Of a DNA stretch of 64,000 nucleotides, positions 1-11,661 are shown piece by piece. The translations under genes and the position numbers were made by a program. How positions within the stretch are numbered: position 1 is the stretch's first letter; every line of letters begins with the position of its first letter. The notes under the pieces were generated by a model that saw only the letters and a list, made by a program, of their open reading frames with translations, was not told the DNA's origin and ran no database searches. The stretch covers positions 498,945 through 562,944 of the forward strand of contig NZ_BBZJ01000013.1 in NCBI RefSeq assembly GCF_001417775.1, written 5' to 3'. This DNA is from Streptomyces sp. TP-A0356. Its GTDB lineage: Bacteria; Actinomycetota; Actinomycetes; Streptomycetales; Streptomycetaceae.

Positions 1-3000
1 AAGGCCGGCGGCGCCAAGAACGTCACGATGATGATCGCGACCGCACCCGGACAGACCGAGCAGGTCGCCAGGGAACTGGATGCCGTCAAGGGCGGCTCCG
101 TGGGCCGCACCTACGACCGACTCGGCTACGTCCGCGCCACCGTGCCGACGGCCAAGGCCGACTCGGTCATCGCCGCCGCCGAGAAGCTGTCCTCCGTGCA
201 CGCCATCGACCTGCGGCAGGAGATCCCGCTCGACGACCCCACGCCGAGCGCGGACACCGCGAAGGGCGCCTCCGCCAAGGGCACGGCCACCTACTCCGGC
301 CCCGACCGGAACACCCCCGCGAAGAACCCGTACAACCCGTCCTTCGAGACGGGCGCCGTCGACTTCGTCAGGGATCACCCGAAGGCGGACGGCCGCGGCA
401 TCACCATCGGCATCCTGGACTCCGGCGTCGACCTCGGCCACCCGGCGCTGCAGAAGACCACCACCGGCGAGCGGAAGATCGTCGACTGGGTGACCGCGAC
501 CGACCCGATCGTGGACAGCGACGCGACCTGGCGCCCGATGGTCACCGCGGTCTCCGGACCCACCTTCGCCTACGCCGGCCAGACCTGGACGGCGCCGGCG
601 GGGTCGTACGAGATCAGCACCTTCAAGGAGTCCGCGACCACCGGCGGTGACGAGAAGGGCGACCTCAACCGCGACGGCGACACCACCGACAGCTGGGGCG
701 TCCTCTACGACCCGGCGGCCGGCACGGTCACCGTCGACCTGAACAACAACCACGACTTCACCGACGACACGCCGATGAAGCCGTACAAGGACGGCCACCA
801 GGTCGGCTACTTCGGCACCGACGACCCGAAGACCGACGTCGTCGAGCGCGTGCCGTTCGTCGTGCAGATCCGCAAGGACGTGCCGATGGACCCCTACGGC
901 GGGTCCTGGATCGGCAAGAAGGCCGACTTCGTCAACATCGGCGTCATCGAGTCCGAGCACGGCACGCACGTCGCCGGCATCACCGCCGCCAACGGCCTGT
1001 TCGGCGGGAAGATGAACGGCGCCGCCCCGGGCGCGAAGATCGTCTCCTCCCGCGCCTGCACCTGGACCGGCGGCTGCACCAACGTCGCGCTCACCGAGGG
1101 CATGATCGACCTCGTCGTCAACCGCGGCGTCGACATCGTCAACATGTCCATCGGCGGCCTGCCCGCGCTCAACGACGGCAACAACGCGCGCGCCGAGCTC
1201 TACACGCGCCTCATCGACACCTACGGCGTCCAGCTGGTGATCTCCGCGGGCAACTCCGGCCCCGGCGCCAACACCATCGGCGACCCCGGTCTCGCGGACA
1301 AGGTGATCTCGGTCGGCGCGGGCATCTCCAAGGAGACCTGGGCCGCCAACTACGGTTCGCAGGTGGAGAAGAAGTATGCCCTGCTGCCCTTCTCCTCCCG
1401 CGGCCCGCGCGAGGACGGCGGCTTCACCCCGACGCTCGTCGCGCCCGGCGCCGCGATCAACACCACCCAGACCTGGCTGCCCGGCTCCCCGGTCGCCGAG
1501 GCGGGCTACTCGCTGCCGGCCGGCTACTCCATGCTCCAGGGCACCTCGATGGCCTCCCCGCAGGCCGCGGGCGCCTCGGCCCTGCTGCTGTCGGCCGCCC
1601 GGCAGAAGGGCATCGACCTGACGCCCGCCGAGCTGCGCACGGCCCTCACCTCGACGGCGGACCACATCCAGGGAGCCCAGGCCTACGAGGAGGGCGCGGG
1701 CCGTATCAACATCGTGGACGCGTGGGACGCCATCAGGTACGGCGCCACCGCCAACGACTACACGGTGAAGGCCCCGGTCGACACCGCGATCGACTACGCG
1801 CTGAAGACCCCGGGCTTCGGCACCGGCCTGTACGACCGCGAGGGCGGGCTGAAGGCCGGTGACAAGAAGACGTACGACGTCACCGTCACCCGTACCTCCG
1901 GCTCCGACAAGGCGGTGTGGCACACGCTGCACTTCCAGAACAACGCCGAGGGCACCTTCCGGATCGTCGGACCGAGCCTGGTGAAGCTGCCGCTGAACCA
2001 GCCGGTGACGGTGAAGGTCCAGGCCGCCCCGCGGTCCGCGGGCCTCAAGAGCGCGATCCTGGAGGTCGACGACCCGAGGACCGTGGGCGTCGACAAGCAG
2101 ATCCTGAACACGGTCGTCGTCTCGACGCCGCTCGAGTACACCTACTCCGCGTCGAGTTCGGTGCAGCGCAACAGCTCCCAGTCGTACTTCGTGACCGTCC
2201 CCGCGGGCGCCAAGTCGCTGGAGGTCGCGATCGGCGGGCTGAAGGACAAGAGCCAGACCCGGTTCATCGCGATCCACCCGTACGGCGTCCCGGTGGACAG
2301 CACCTCGACGCCGAACTGCTACAACAACTACCTCGACGGCAACGGCTGCAGGCCCGACGTGCGCTCGTACGCGGCACCGCAGGCCGGCGTCTGGGAGATC
2401 GAGGTCGAGTCGCGCCGGACCTCGCCGCTGCTCGACAACCCGTACAAGCTGGACGTCACCGTCCTCGGCGCGGCCTTCGACCCGGAGACCGTGACCCTGC
2501 CCGAGGCCAAGGTCGGCACCCCGGCCACCGCCTCCTGGAAGGTGACGAACACGCACGCGGCCCTGGACGGCACCCTGAAGGGCGGACCGCTCGGCTCCTC
2601 GAAGACCGCGCGGCCGACCATCAAGGGCGGCGAGAAGCAGACCACGACCGTCGAGGTGCCCGCGGGCGCCACGTCGCTCGACGTGGCGATCGGCAAAGCC
2701 TCCGACACGGCCGCCGACCTCGACCTGACGGTGTACGACGCGAACGGCAAGCAGGTCGCGCAGTCCGCGGGCGGCGACTCCGAGGAGTCGGTGCACATCG
2801 CCTCGCCGGCCGCCGGTACGTACACCGTCGAGGTCGCCGGCTACTCGGTCCCGTCCGGCTCGACGGCGTACGACTACCGTGACGTGTTCTTCTCCCCCGC
2901 GCTCGGCCAGGTCACGGTCGACGGATCGGCGCCGGTGAAGCTCGGCACGGGCGACTCCACGACGGTGTCCGGGGCGGTCACCGCCACGGCGGCGGCCCCC

Positions 3001-3096
3001 GAGGGCCGGGAGTTCTTCGGCCAGGTCCAGCTGGTCAACGCGCGCGGCACGGTCGCGGGCGTCGGCAGCGTGAAGATCCAGAAGGTCACCCCGTAG
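1..3096 (+). CDS. Secreted S8 (subtilisin-family) serine peptidase, 5' end missing
   Basis: Extracellular serine endopeptidase of the subtilisin clan. The frame is open from base 1, so the true start, signal peptide and first part of the propeptide lie outside the window; the ATG at 28 is probably internal. Counting from that ATG, the triad is D131 (DSGVD), H311 (HGTHVAG) and S507 (GTSMASP). The roughly 180 residues between Asp and His are longer than in classic subtilisins and carry an acidic, Asn/Asp-rich stretch (NNNHDFTDD) that could bind calcium. About 500 residues follow the catalytic domain. They are beta-rich, and two stretches (near 690-790 and 860-960) look like pre-peptidase C-terminal (PPC) domains with the DLDLTVYD pattern. 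This layout fits the large secreted Streptomyces S8 proteases. A hairpin lies 18 bases after the stop. The family is certain; the substrate is not visible. Confidence 0.93.
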   Translation, partial: KAGGAKNVTMMIATAPGQTEQVARELDAVKGGSVGRTYDRLGYVRATVPTAKADSVIAAAEKLSSVHAIDLRQEIPLDDPTPSADTAKGASAKGTATYSGPDRNTPAKNPYNPSFETGAVDFVRDHPKADGRGITIGILDSGVDLGHPALQKTTTGERKIVDWVTATDPIVDSDATWRPMVTAVSGPTFAYAGQTWTAPAGSYEISTFKESATTGGDEKGDLNRDGDTTDSWGVLYDPAAGTVTVDLNNNHDFTDDTPMKPYKDGHQVGYFGTDDPKTDVVERVPFVVQIRKDVPMDPYGGSWIGKKADFVNIGVIESEHGTHVAGITAANGLFGGKMNGAAPGAKIVSSRACTWTGGCTNVALTEGMIDLVVNRGVDIVNMSIGGLPALNDGNNARAELYTRLIDTYGVQLVISAGNSGPGANTIGDPGLADKVISVGAGISKETWAANYGSQVEKKYALLPFSSRGPREDGGFTPTLVAPGAAINTTQTWLPGSPVAEAGYSLPAGYSMLQGTSMASPQAAGASALLLSAARQKGIDLTPAELRTALTSTADHIQGAQAYEEGAGRINIVDAWDAIRYGATANDYTVKAPVDTAIDYALKTPGFGTGLYDREGGLKAGDKKTYDVTVTRTSGSDKAVWHTLHFQNNAEGTFRIVGPSLVKLPLNQPVTVKVQAAPRSAGLKSAILEVDDPRTVGVDKQILNTVVVSTPLEYTYSASSSVQRNSSQSYFVTVPAGAKSLEVAIGGLKDKSQTRFIAIHPYGVPVDSTSTPNCYNNYLDGNGCRPDVRSYAAPQAGVWEIEVESRRTSPLLDNPYKLDVTVLGAAFDPETVTLPEAKVGTPATASWKVTNTHAALDGTLKGGPLGSSKTARPTIKGGEKQTTTVEVPAGATSLDVAIGKASDTAADLDLTVYDANGKQVAQSAGGDSEESVHIASPAAGTYTVEVAGYSVPSGSTAYDYRDVFFSPALGQVTVDGSAPVKLGTGDSTTVSGAVTATAAAPEGREFFGQVQLVNARGTVAGVGSVKIQKVTP

Positions 3097-3113
3097 TTCT
3101 CCGCACGGTGCGG

Positions 3114-3141
3114 GGGCGGGCGTCCGTGCGGGCGCCCGCCC
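3114..3141. terminator. Hairpin between convergent genes
   Basis: Perfect 9-bp GC stem (3114-3122 with 3133-3141) and a 10-base loop, lying between the stop of the S8 peptidase and the stop of the convergent anti-sigma gene. It lacks a U-tract, as is usual in Streptomyces. It can serve both strands. Confidence 0.65.
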
Positions 3142-3145
3142 TCGC

Positions 3146-5858
<2,713 letters not shown>

Positions 5859-5863
5859 GGACC

Positions 5864-5909
5864 ACGACGCAGGGGCGCCCGCCCGTGGCGGTGGGCGCCC
5901 CTGCGTCGT
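5864..5909 (+). terminator. Strong hairpin terminator after asd
   Basis: Perfect 17-bp stem (5864-5880 with 5893-5909) with a 12-base loop, starting 6 bases after the asd stop. Confidence 0.88.
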
Positions 5910-6053
5910 GTCCGGTCCCCGCGGTTCCCGGACAGGAAGCACCCGGGCGCCGGGGGCCTCGGCGGGCGGCCGGAGCTGCGGGCCCGGTCATCGCCCAACG
6001 CCGTCACGACGTGGAAGGATGGCGCGACCCACACATGACGAGGAGATGACCGC

Positions 6054-8639
6054 GTGCCTGGCACAAACCTGACTCGCGAAGAGGCGCAGCAGCGGGCGAA
6101 GCTGCTCACCGTTGACTCGTACGAGATCGATCTCGACCTCTCCGGCGCGCAGGAGGGCGGCACCTACCGGTCCGTGACCACGGTGCGCTTCGACTCCGCC
6201 GAAAGCGGCGCGGAGTCCTTCATCGACCTGGTGGCCCCGACCGTCCACGAGGTCACCCTCAACGGCGATCCCCTCGACCCCGCAGAGGTCTTCAAGGACT
6301 CGCGGATCGCCCTGCCGGGGCTCCTGGAGGGCCGCAACGTGCTCCGGGTGGTCGCCGACTGCGCGTACACCAACACCGGCGAGGGGCTGCACCGCTTCGT
6401 CGACCCCGTCGACCAGCAGGCCTACCTCTACACCCAGTTCGAGGTGCCGGACGCCCGCCGTGTCTTCGCCTCGTTCGAGCAGCCGGATCTCAAGGCCACC
6501 CTGCAGTTCACCGTGAAGGCGCCGACCGGCTGGACCGTCATCTCCAACTCCCCCACCCCCGAGCCCAAGGACGACGTCTGGGTCTTCGAGCCGACGCCGC
6601 GGCTGTCGACGTACGTCGCCGCGCTGATCGTGGGTCCGTACCACTCCGTCCACAGCGTGTACGAGAAGGACGGCCACAGCGTCCCGCTCGGCATCTACTG
6701 CCGGCCCTCCCTCGCCGAGTTCCTCGACTCGGACGCGATCTTCGAGGTGACCCGGCAGGGCTTCGAGTGGTTCGAGGAGAAGTTCGACTTCCCGTACCCG
6801 TTCAAGAAGTACGACCAGCTCTTCGTGCCGGAGTTCAACGCGGGCGCGATGGAGAACGCGGGTGCCGTGACCATTCGCGACCAGTACGTCTTCCGGTCCA
6901 AGGTGACCGACGCCGCGTACGAGGGGCGCGCCGAGACCATCCTGCACGAGCTGGCCCACATGTGGTTCGGCGACCTCGTGACCATGGAGTGGTGGAACGA
7001 CCTGTGGCTGAACGAGTCGTTCGCCACCTACACCTCCATCGCCTGCCAGGCGTACCACCCCGAGTCTCGGTGGCCGCACTCCTGGACCACCTTCGCCAAC
7101 TCGATGAAGACGTGGGCGTACCGGCAGGACCAGCTGCCGTCGACCCACCCGATCATGGCGGAGATCAACGACCTCGACGACGTCCTCGTCAACTTCGACG
7201 GCATCACGTACGCCAAGGGCGCCTCGGTGCTCAAGCAGCTCGTCGCGTACGTCGGCATGGACGAGTTCTTCGCGGGCGTGCAGGCCTATTTCAAGCGCCA
7301 CGCGTACGGCAACACGCGTCTGTCCGACCTGCTCGGCGCCCTGGAGGAGGCCTCCGGGCGTGACCTCAGGACGTGGTCGAGGAAGTGGCTGGAGACGGCG
7401 GGCATCAACGTCCTCCGCCCCGAGATCGAGACGGACGAGAACGGTGTCATCACCTCCTTCGCCGTCCGCCAGGAGGCCCCGGCGCTGCCGCCCGGCGCCA
7501 AGGGCGAGCCCACGCTGCGTCCACACCGCATCGCGATCGGCCTCTACAACCTCGACGAGGACACCGGCAGGCTGCTGCGCGACGAGGACGGCCGGATCGA
7601 GCTGGACGTCGACGGGGAGCTGACCGCCGTACCGCAGCTGGTCGGCCGGCGCCGCCCGGACGTGATCCTGCTCAACGACGACGACCTGTCGTACGCCAAG
7701 GTCCGCCTGGACGAGAAGTCCCTCGCCTTCGTCACCGAGCACCTCGGCGACTTCGAGTCGTCGCTGCCGCGCGCCCTGTGCTGGGCCTCGGCCTGGGACA
7801 TGACGCGCGACGCGGAGCTCGCCACCCGGGACTACCTCTCCCTGGTGCTGTCCGGCATCGGCAAGGAGTCCGACATCGGTGTGGTGCAGTCGCTGCAGCG
7901 CCAGGTGAAGCTGGCGGTCGACCTGTACGCCGACCCGTCCGCGCGCGAGGCGCTGCTGACCCGGTGGACGGACGCGACCCTCGCCCATCTGCGCGCGGCC
8001 GAGCCGGGCAGCGACCACCAGCTGGCGTGGGCGCGTGCCTTCGCGGCGACCGCCCGTACGCCGGAGCAGCTGGACCTGCTGGAGTCGCTGCTCGACGGTT
8101 CGGGGACCATCGAGGGCCTGGTCGTGGACACCGAGCTGCGGTGGACGTTCGTGGAGCGGCTGGCGGCGGTGGGCCGCTTCGACGAACCGGAGATCGCGGG
8201 CGAGCTGGAGCGCGACAGGACGGCGGCGGGTGAGCGGCACGCGGCCACCGCCCGGGCCGCCCGTCCGACACCGGAGGCCAAGGAGGAGGCCTGGGCGTCG
8301 GTCGTCGAGTCGGACAAGCTGCCGAACGCCGTGCAGGAGGCGGTGATCTCGGGCTTCGTCCAGACCGACCAGCGCGAGCTGCTCGCCCCGTACACGGACC
8401 GGTACTTCGAGGCGGTCAAGGACGTCTGGGACTCGCGCTCGCACGAGATGGCCCAGCAGATCGTGGTCGGGCTGTATCCGTCGATCCAGGTCTCCGAGGA
8501 GACGCTGGCGAAGACCGACGCGTGGCTGGCCTCCGCGGAGCCGCCCCCGGCTCTGCGACGCCTGATCCTGGAGTCGCGTGCCGGCGTCGAGCGGGCGCTG
8601 AAGGCGCAGGCGGCGGACGCGGCGGCGGCCAGGGCCTAG
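6054..8639 (+). CDS. pepN: Aminopeptidase N (M1 family zinc metallopeptidase)
   Basis: Zinc aminopeptidase that removes N-terminal residues from peptides, normally in the cytoplasm; no signal peptide is present. The 861-residue length fits actinobacterial PepN. The substrate-anchoring motif GAMEN is at residues 264-268. The zinc site is H298-E299-x2-H302 (HELAH) with E321 as the third ligand (NESFA). The N-terminal 200 residues form the usual beta-saddle and the last 300 the ERAP1-like helical domain. The start is the GTG at 6054, four bases after AGGAGATGAC. It forms its own unit between the asd terminator and two hairpins downstream. The likely role is turnover of peptides released by Clp and the proteasome. 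Confidence 0.96.
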   Translation: MPGTNLTREEAQQRAKLLTVDSYEIDLDLSGAQEGGTYRSVTTVRFDSAESGAESFIDLVAPTVHEVTLNGDPLDPAEVFKDSRIALPGLLEGRNVLRVVADCAYTNTGEGLHRFVDPVDQQAYLYTQFEVPDARRVFASFEQPDLKATLQFTVKAPTGWTVISNSPTPEPKDDVWVFEPTPRLSTYVAALIVGPYHSVHSVYEKDGHSVPLGIYCRPSLAEFLDSDAIFEVTRQGFEWFEEKFDFPYPFKKYDQLFVPEFNAGAMENAGAVTIRDQYVFRSKVTDAAYEGRAETILHELAHMWFGDLVTMEWWNDLWLNESFATYTSIACQAYHPESRWPHSWTTFANSMKTWAYRQDQLPSTHPIMAEINDLDDVLVNFDGITYAKGASVLKQLVAYVGMDEFFAGVQAYFKRHAYGNTRLSDLLGALEEASGRDLRTWSRKWLETAGINVLRPEIETDENGVITSFAVRQEAPALPPGAKGEPTLRPHRIAIGLYNLDEDTGRLLRDEDGRIELDVDGELTAVPQLVGRRRPDVILLNDDDLSYAKVRLDEKSLAFVTEHLGDFESSLPRALCWASAWDMTRDAELATRDYLSLVLSGIGKESDIGVVQSLQRQVKLAVDLYADPSAREALLTRWTDATLAHLRAAEPGSDHQLAWARAFAATARTPEQLDLLESLLDGSGTIEGLVVDTELRWTFVERLAAVGRFDEPEIAGELERDRTAAGERHAATARAARPTPEAKEEAWASVVESDKLPNAVQEAVISGFVQTDQRELLAPYTDRYFEAVKDVWDSRSHEMAQQIVVGLYPSIQVSEETLAKTDAWLASAEPPPALRRLILESRAGVERALKAQAADAAAARA

Positions 8640-8649
8640 GGGCGCTTCC

Positions 8650-8684
8650 GACGGATCTCCGTCGCGACGGCGCGAAGATCCGTC
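8650..8684 (+). terminator. Hairpin after pepN
   Basis: A 9-bp stem (8650-8658 with 8676-8684) and a 17-base loop, starting 11 bases after the pepN stop. Weaker than the hairpin at 8713. Confidence 0.45.
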
Positions 8685-8712
8685 AGAAGGGCCCTGGTCA
8701 CCGTCCATCGGT

Positions 8713-8741
8713 GGGGCGCCCGGCGATGTGCCGGGCGCCCC
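8713..8741. terminator. Perfect GC hairpin serving both pepN and the minus-strand micro-ORF
   Basis: A 12-bp perfect stem (8713-8724 with 8730-8741) with a 5-base loop. It lies 73 bases after pepN and 10 bases beyond the stop of the 24-codon minus-strand gene, so it can end both convergent transcripts. Confidence 0.8.
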
Positions 8742-8750
8742 TTGCCGTGC

Positions 8751-8825
8751 TCAGTTGCCCTGGCTGTTGCTGTCGCCGCTGGTCTCCTTCTTGTCCAGCG
8801 GGCGGATCACGATCTTCTCTGCCAC
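8751..8825 (-). CDS. 24-residue small protein of unknown function
   Basis: A very short gene supported by its signals. On the minus strand AAAGGAGAG is followed after five bases by GTG at 8825, then 24 sense codons and TGA at 8751-8753; the hairpin at 8713-8741 follows directly. The product begins MAEKIVIRPLDKKETSG and ends SNSQGN. It is charged and hydrophilic, without Cys, membrane segment or signal peptide. I do not recognise it. It could be a small regulatory protein, a leader peptide with no downstream gene, or a modified-peptide precursor, but no modifying enzyme lies nearby. The ribosome binding site and terminator argue against chance. Confidence 0.6.
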   Translation of the reverse strand: MAEKIVIRPLDKKETSGDSNSQGN

Positions 8826-8987
8826 GCCAACTCTCCTTTCTGGCCGGGATCGCGACCAATCTGACGGTCGCGTCGCTGACCGCTTCTCTGTCAAGTTCAG
8901 CGTGTCGAAGTGAATCGTGGCCCCCCGGGTGGCCGCTGAGTAACCCTGACTTGGTTGGCCTGGACGGTGAAGAGGACTCGAGGAGTG

Positions 8988-9009
8988 AGCCGGGCCGGAC
9001 GGCCTGGCT
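8988..9009 (-). terminator. Hairpin downstream of the CocE/NonD hydrolase
   Basis: A 9-bp stem with one mismatch (8988-8996 with 9001-9009) and a 4-base loop, about 30 bases past the hydrolase stop on the minus strand. The remaining bases 8840-8987 show nothing I can support. Confidence 0.45.
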
Positions 9010-9038
9010 CGTCGACCGTTTCCCGGAGGGTCGACGAA

Positions 9039-10724
9039 TTACGCGAGCTCAGAGCTACTGGGAAGTATCAGTGCCGAGTCCGTGTGGAGCGTGATGCGCA
9101 CCGGTGTGAAGGTGGTGGCGTCCACCGGCGACTCACCGGTGCCCGGGTTGCGGGCGTAGCGTGGGTGGGCGCCTCCGCTGATCTGCCAGCGTATGCGGTG
9201 GCCGATGGGGAAGCGGTGCGCGGTGGAGCTCATCGGCACGGTGACCTGCGAGGGCTCCTGTTCGGTCGTCCGGAGTCGGACGAACCCGTCACAGATGTTG
9301 ACGGAGCGGCCTTGTGCGTCCACGTCGCACAGGCGGGTGAAGACATCGGCGTGTCCGGTGTCCGTGGAGATGCTCATCCCTGCGGAGACGGGACCCAGGA
9401 TGTCCATGGGATCGGTCAGTGGTGGGCCGGTGAATGTCAGGACGTCGTCTCGGGCCTCCAGGGTGGCGTTGTTCCGGGGGCCGGCGGCGCGGGAGAGCAG
9501 CGGACCGCCGAGGGAGGGGGTGGGGTCGGCCGGGTCGTAGCGGAACGCCGTCACGGGTGCGGAGTCTGCGGGGGCCAGCTGGGTGAGATGCCCGCCGGGG
9601 ATGGGGTACCACGAGGTGGCAACCGCGGCTGGCGGCCAGTCGTCGAGGTCCCGCCAGGTGTCTTCGCCGCCGATGTGCACACGCACCGCGGTGGGACGCA
9701 GGCCGGAGGGATCGGCGTACAGGTGCGCGCGCAGCCACGCGAGGCTCTCGGTGAATACCTCGGGCCATCCTTGCTGCAGGGCCGAAGTATGGGTCCAGGG
9801 ACCGACGAGCAGGGCGGTCTCACATCCGGCCTGGCGCAGCCGGTCGTACTGCTCGAAGGTCTGGTCGACTAGTGCGTCGTGCCATCCGGTGATCAGAGCC
9901 GTGGGCACGCGGAGCCGCTGCGCCGACTTCGCCAACGACGCGCCGTGCCAGTAGGCGTCCTTGGCGTCCGGGTGTGTCATCACGCCGTCCAGCCAAGGCA
10001 GTTCGCTGCCGAAGGCTGACACGTACGCCCCACGCAGGGGCTGCGCGGTGGTGACGTCGCGCAGGCGGCGCTGCAGGCGCAGCGTCGCCTTGAGGAACGG
10101 TGCCATGCCCTGGTGCTGGTAGTTCATGCCCACGCCCACGGCGAGGGCGTTCTCCAGGCGAAGCGCACCGCCTGAGTGGAACAGTGCGTAGGGATCGTGC
10201 AGCCCTACTTGCACCACCATTGCCTTCAGTTCTGGCGGTGGGTCCAAAGCGAGGGCCCATTGCACGTAGCCCAGGTAACTGGGACCGACGGTCCCCAGTG
10301 TTCCGTTGAACCAGGGTTGCTCGCGCAGCCAGGACACCGTGGCCTGGCCGTCGGCGGCCTCGTTGCGCCACAGATCGAACATGCCGCTCGAACCTCCGGT
10401 GCCGCGGCAGCTCTGCAGGACCACGTGGAAGCCCTGTTCGGCGAAGAGCAGGCCGTACTGGGGTGACCACGGCAGGCCTCGGCCATAGGGCGAGCGGACC
10501 AGGAGGGTGGGGAAGTCTCCCTGGGCGCGCGGGAAGTAGTGGTCAGTGATCAATGGGCTGCCGTCGGCGGCCGGCACCAACAGTCCCGGCTCCCATCCGG
10601 CCTCGTACCGTTTCGCCGGCAGACCTCGCCAGGTCGCCCTCATCATCCGGGAGGACAGCGGCGGTTTTCCGGCGGGTGGCACCCAGGCTGGCCTGGCTAC
10701 GACGTCGGGCGTGCGTGATGGCAT
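9039..10724 (-). CDS. CocE/NonD family hydrolase (X-Pro dipeptidyl-peptidase S15-like)
   Basis: Alpha/beta hydrolase of the CocE/NonD/S15 superfamily, which contains cocaine esterase, glutaryl-7-ACA acylases and X-Pro peptidases. Of the 561 residues, the N-terminal two thirds are the catalytic domain. The nucleophile is S149 in GTVGPSYLGY, with oxyanion-side RSPYGR upstream. The likely Asp and His lie in ITGWHDALVDQ and VGPWTHTS. The last 200 residues are the jelly-roll C-terminal domain (X-Pro dipeptidyl-peptidase C-terminal type). There is no signal peptide, so it is cytoplasmic. The ATG at 10724 follows GGAGGGG, which lies against the edge of a 33-bp palindrome shared with the divergent TetR gene. 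The hydrolase is therefore probably repressed by that regulator and induced by an ester or amide compound. The substrate is unknown. Confidence 0.85.
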   Translation of the reverse strand: MPSRTPDVVARPAWVPPAGKPPLSSRMMRATWRGLPAKRYEAGWEPGLLVPAADGSPLITDHYFPRAQGDFPTLLVRSPYGRGLPWSPQYGLLFAEQGFHVVLQSCRGTGGSSGMFDLWRNEAADGQATVSWLREQPWFNGTLGTVGPSYLGYVQWALALDPPPELKAMVVQVGLHDPYALFHSGGALRLENALAVGVGMNYQHQGMAPFLKATLRLQRRLRDVTTAQPLRGAYVSAFGSELPWLDGVMTHPDAKDAYWHGASLAKSAQRLRVPTALITGWHDALVDQTFEQYDRLRQAGCETALLVGPWTHTSALQQGWPEVFTESLAWLRAHLYADPSGLRPTAVRVHIGGEDTWRDLDDWPPAAVATSWYPIPGGHLTQLAPADSAPVTAFRYDPADPTPSLGGPLLSRAAGPRNNATLEARDDVLTFTGPPLTDPMDILGPVSAGMSISTDTGHADVFTRLCDVDAQGRSVNICDGFVRLRTTEQEPSQVTVPMSSTAHRFPIGHRIRWQISGGAHPRYARNPGTGESPVDATTFTPVRITLHTDSALILPSSSELA

Positions 10725-10733
10725 CGTTCCCCT

Positions 10734-10766
10734 CCTCTATTCTCGTACCATGTACGAGAATAGAGG
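10734..10766. promoter_or_regulatory. 33-bp palindromic operator between hydrolase and TetR gene
   Basis: Perfect 14-base arms (10734-10747 and 10753-10766) around a 5-base centre (ccatg), in the divergent intergenic space. The size and placement fit a TetR operator that represses the hydrolase and the regulator gene itself. One edge overlaps the hydrolase ribosome binding site. Confidence 0.8.
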
Positions 10767-10824
10767 ATGCTTGGATGACCTTGGCAAGAGCCGCCTCAAC
10801 AACCAGGGGAAGGAGTGCGAGGCC

Positions 10825-11541
10825 GTGTCCAGCGACGGAAAGGCCGGTGCCGAGAGCGTCGATCCCGAACAGCTCTGGTTGCCTCCCACCGAGCCCCGCA
10901 GGGGCCGCAGGCCCTCCTTCAGCCGGGAGACAATCACTGCGGCGGCCGTCACTCTGGCGGACGCGGAAGGACTCGACGCGGTCACCATGCGGCGGGTGGC
11001 CGCGGAGGTCGGGGCGGGCGTCATGTCGCTCTACAGCTACGCCCCTGACAAGGAGACGCTGCTGGAACTGATGGTCGACCACGTCAGCGGCGAACTCACG
11101 GTCACGGACCCACCCACCGGCGACTGGCGTGCCGATCTGAAGACCGTGGCTCGACTGCAGCGCGCCCACATGCTGCGCCACCCTTGGCTGCCCGTGGCCT
11201 TGTCCACCCGTCGCGTTCCGGGCCCCAACACCCTGGCCTTCCTGGAACACGTGCTCGCCGTACTGCGGCCCACCGGGCTGGACGGTGCGGCGAAGCTAGA
11301 GGTCTTCGCCCAGATCACCGCATTCGTGGCCGGGCACGTTGGCCATGAGGTCGCGCAGGCCGCAGTTTCACGATCACCGGACCGGGCCGCAGCCGAGGGC
11401 CGCTACCTGACCGCTGTCGCCGCCGACGGCTGCCACCCGGAACTCGCCGAAGCCCTTTCCGCCCCCGGACGTCCCCTCACCCCCGACGCCACCTTCACCC
11501 GGTTCCTCAACCGCCTGATCGACGGCCTCGATACTGACTGA
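10825..11541 (+). CDS. TetR/AcrR-family transcriptional repressor
   Basis: Dimeric one-component repressor of 238 residues. A charged N-terminal tail precedes the HTH (FSRETITAAAVTLADAEGLD, then VTMRRVAAEVGAGVMSLYSY), and a C-terminal helical ligand domain of the TetR_C type follows. I chose GTG 10825 because it follows GGGAAGGAG at 9 bases. An in-frame ATG at 10750 exists but sits inside the operator palindrome and has no ribosome binding site. It is divergent from the CocE/NonD hydrolase, its probable target. The gene's 3' end abuts an accessory insertion 120 bases downstream. Confidence 0.88.
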   Translation: MSSDGKAGAESVDPEQLWLPPTEPRRGRRPSFSRETITAAAVTLADAEGLDAVTMRRVAAEVGAGVMSLYSYAPDKETLLELMVDHVSGELTVTDPPTGDWRADLKTVARLQRAHMLRHPWLPVALSTRRVPGPNTLAFLEHVLAVLRPTGLDGAAKLEVFAQITAFVAGHVGHEVAQAAVSRSPDRAAAEGRYLTAVAADGCHPELAEALSAPGRPLTPDATFTRFLNRLIDGLDTD

Positions 11542-11661
11542 TGCCACACAGCTGTGACAGGCGTCCCGCCCGCGGCGCCTCCGAGGAACAGGCCGTCGGC
11601 TTGTCCAAGGCCACGGCCGCTACGAGGGCTGCTGCCGACTCCGTTTTCGGCGGCAGACCGG

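Noticed and set aside
1917..2882. Second plus-strand frame of 321 codons inside the S8 peptidase gene
   Set aside because: Arg/Gly/Pro/Asp-rich frame-shifted reading of the peptidase C-terminal domains.
5988..8708. Open frame of 906 codons on the strand opposite pepN
   Set aside because: Composition is Arg/Gly/Val/His-rich without domains; it mirrors pepN codon bias. Similar long antisense frames lie opposite pknG/PP2C (37026-41090) and the dynamin genes (56084-60237). All are shadows of high-GC coding.
8751..8825. Micro-ORF as a lanthipeptide or lasso precursor
   Set aside because: The core has no Cys and no recognisable leader/core pattern, and no cyclase, dehydratase or protease partner lies nearby. 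I report it only as an unknown small protein.
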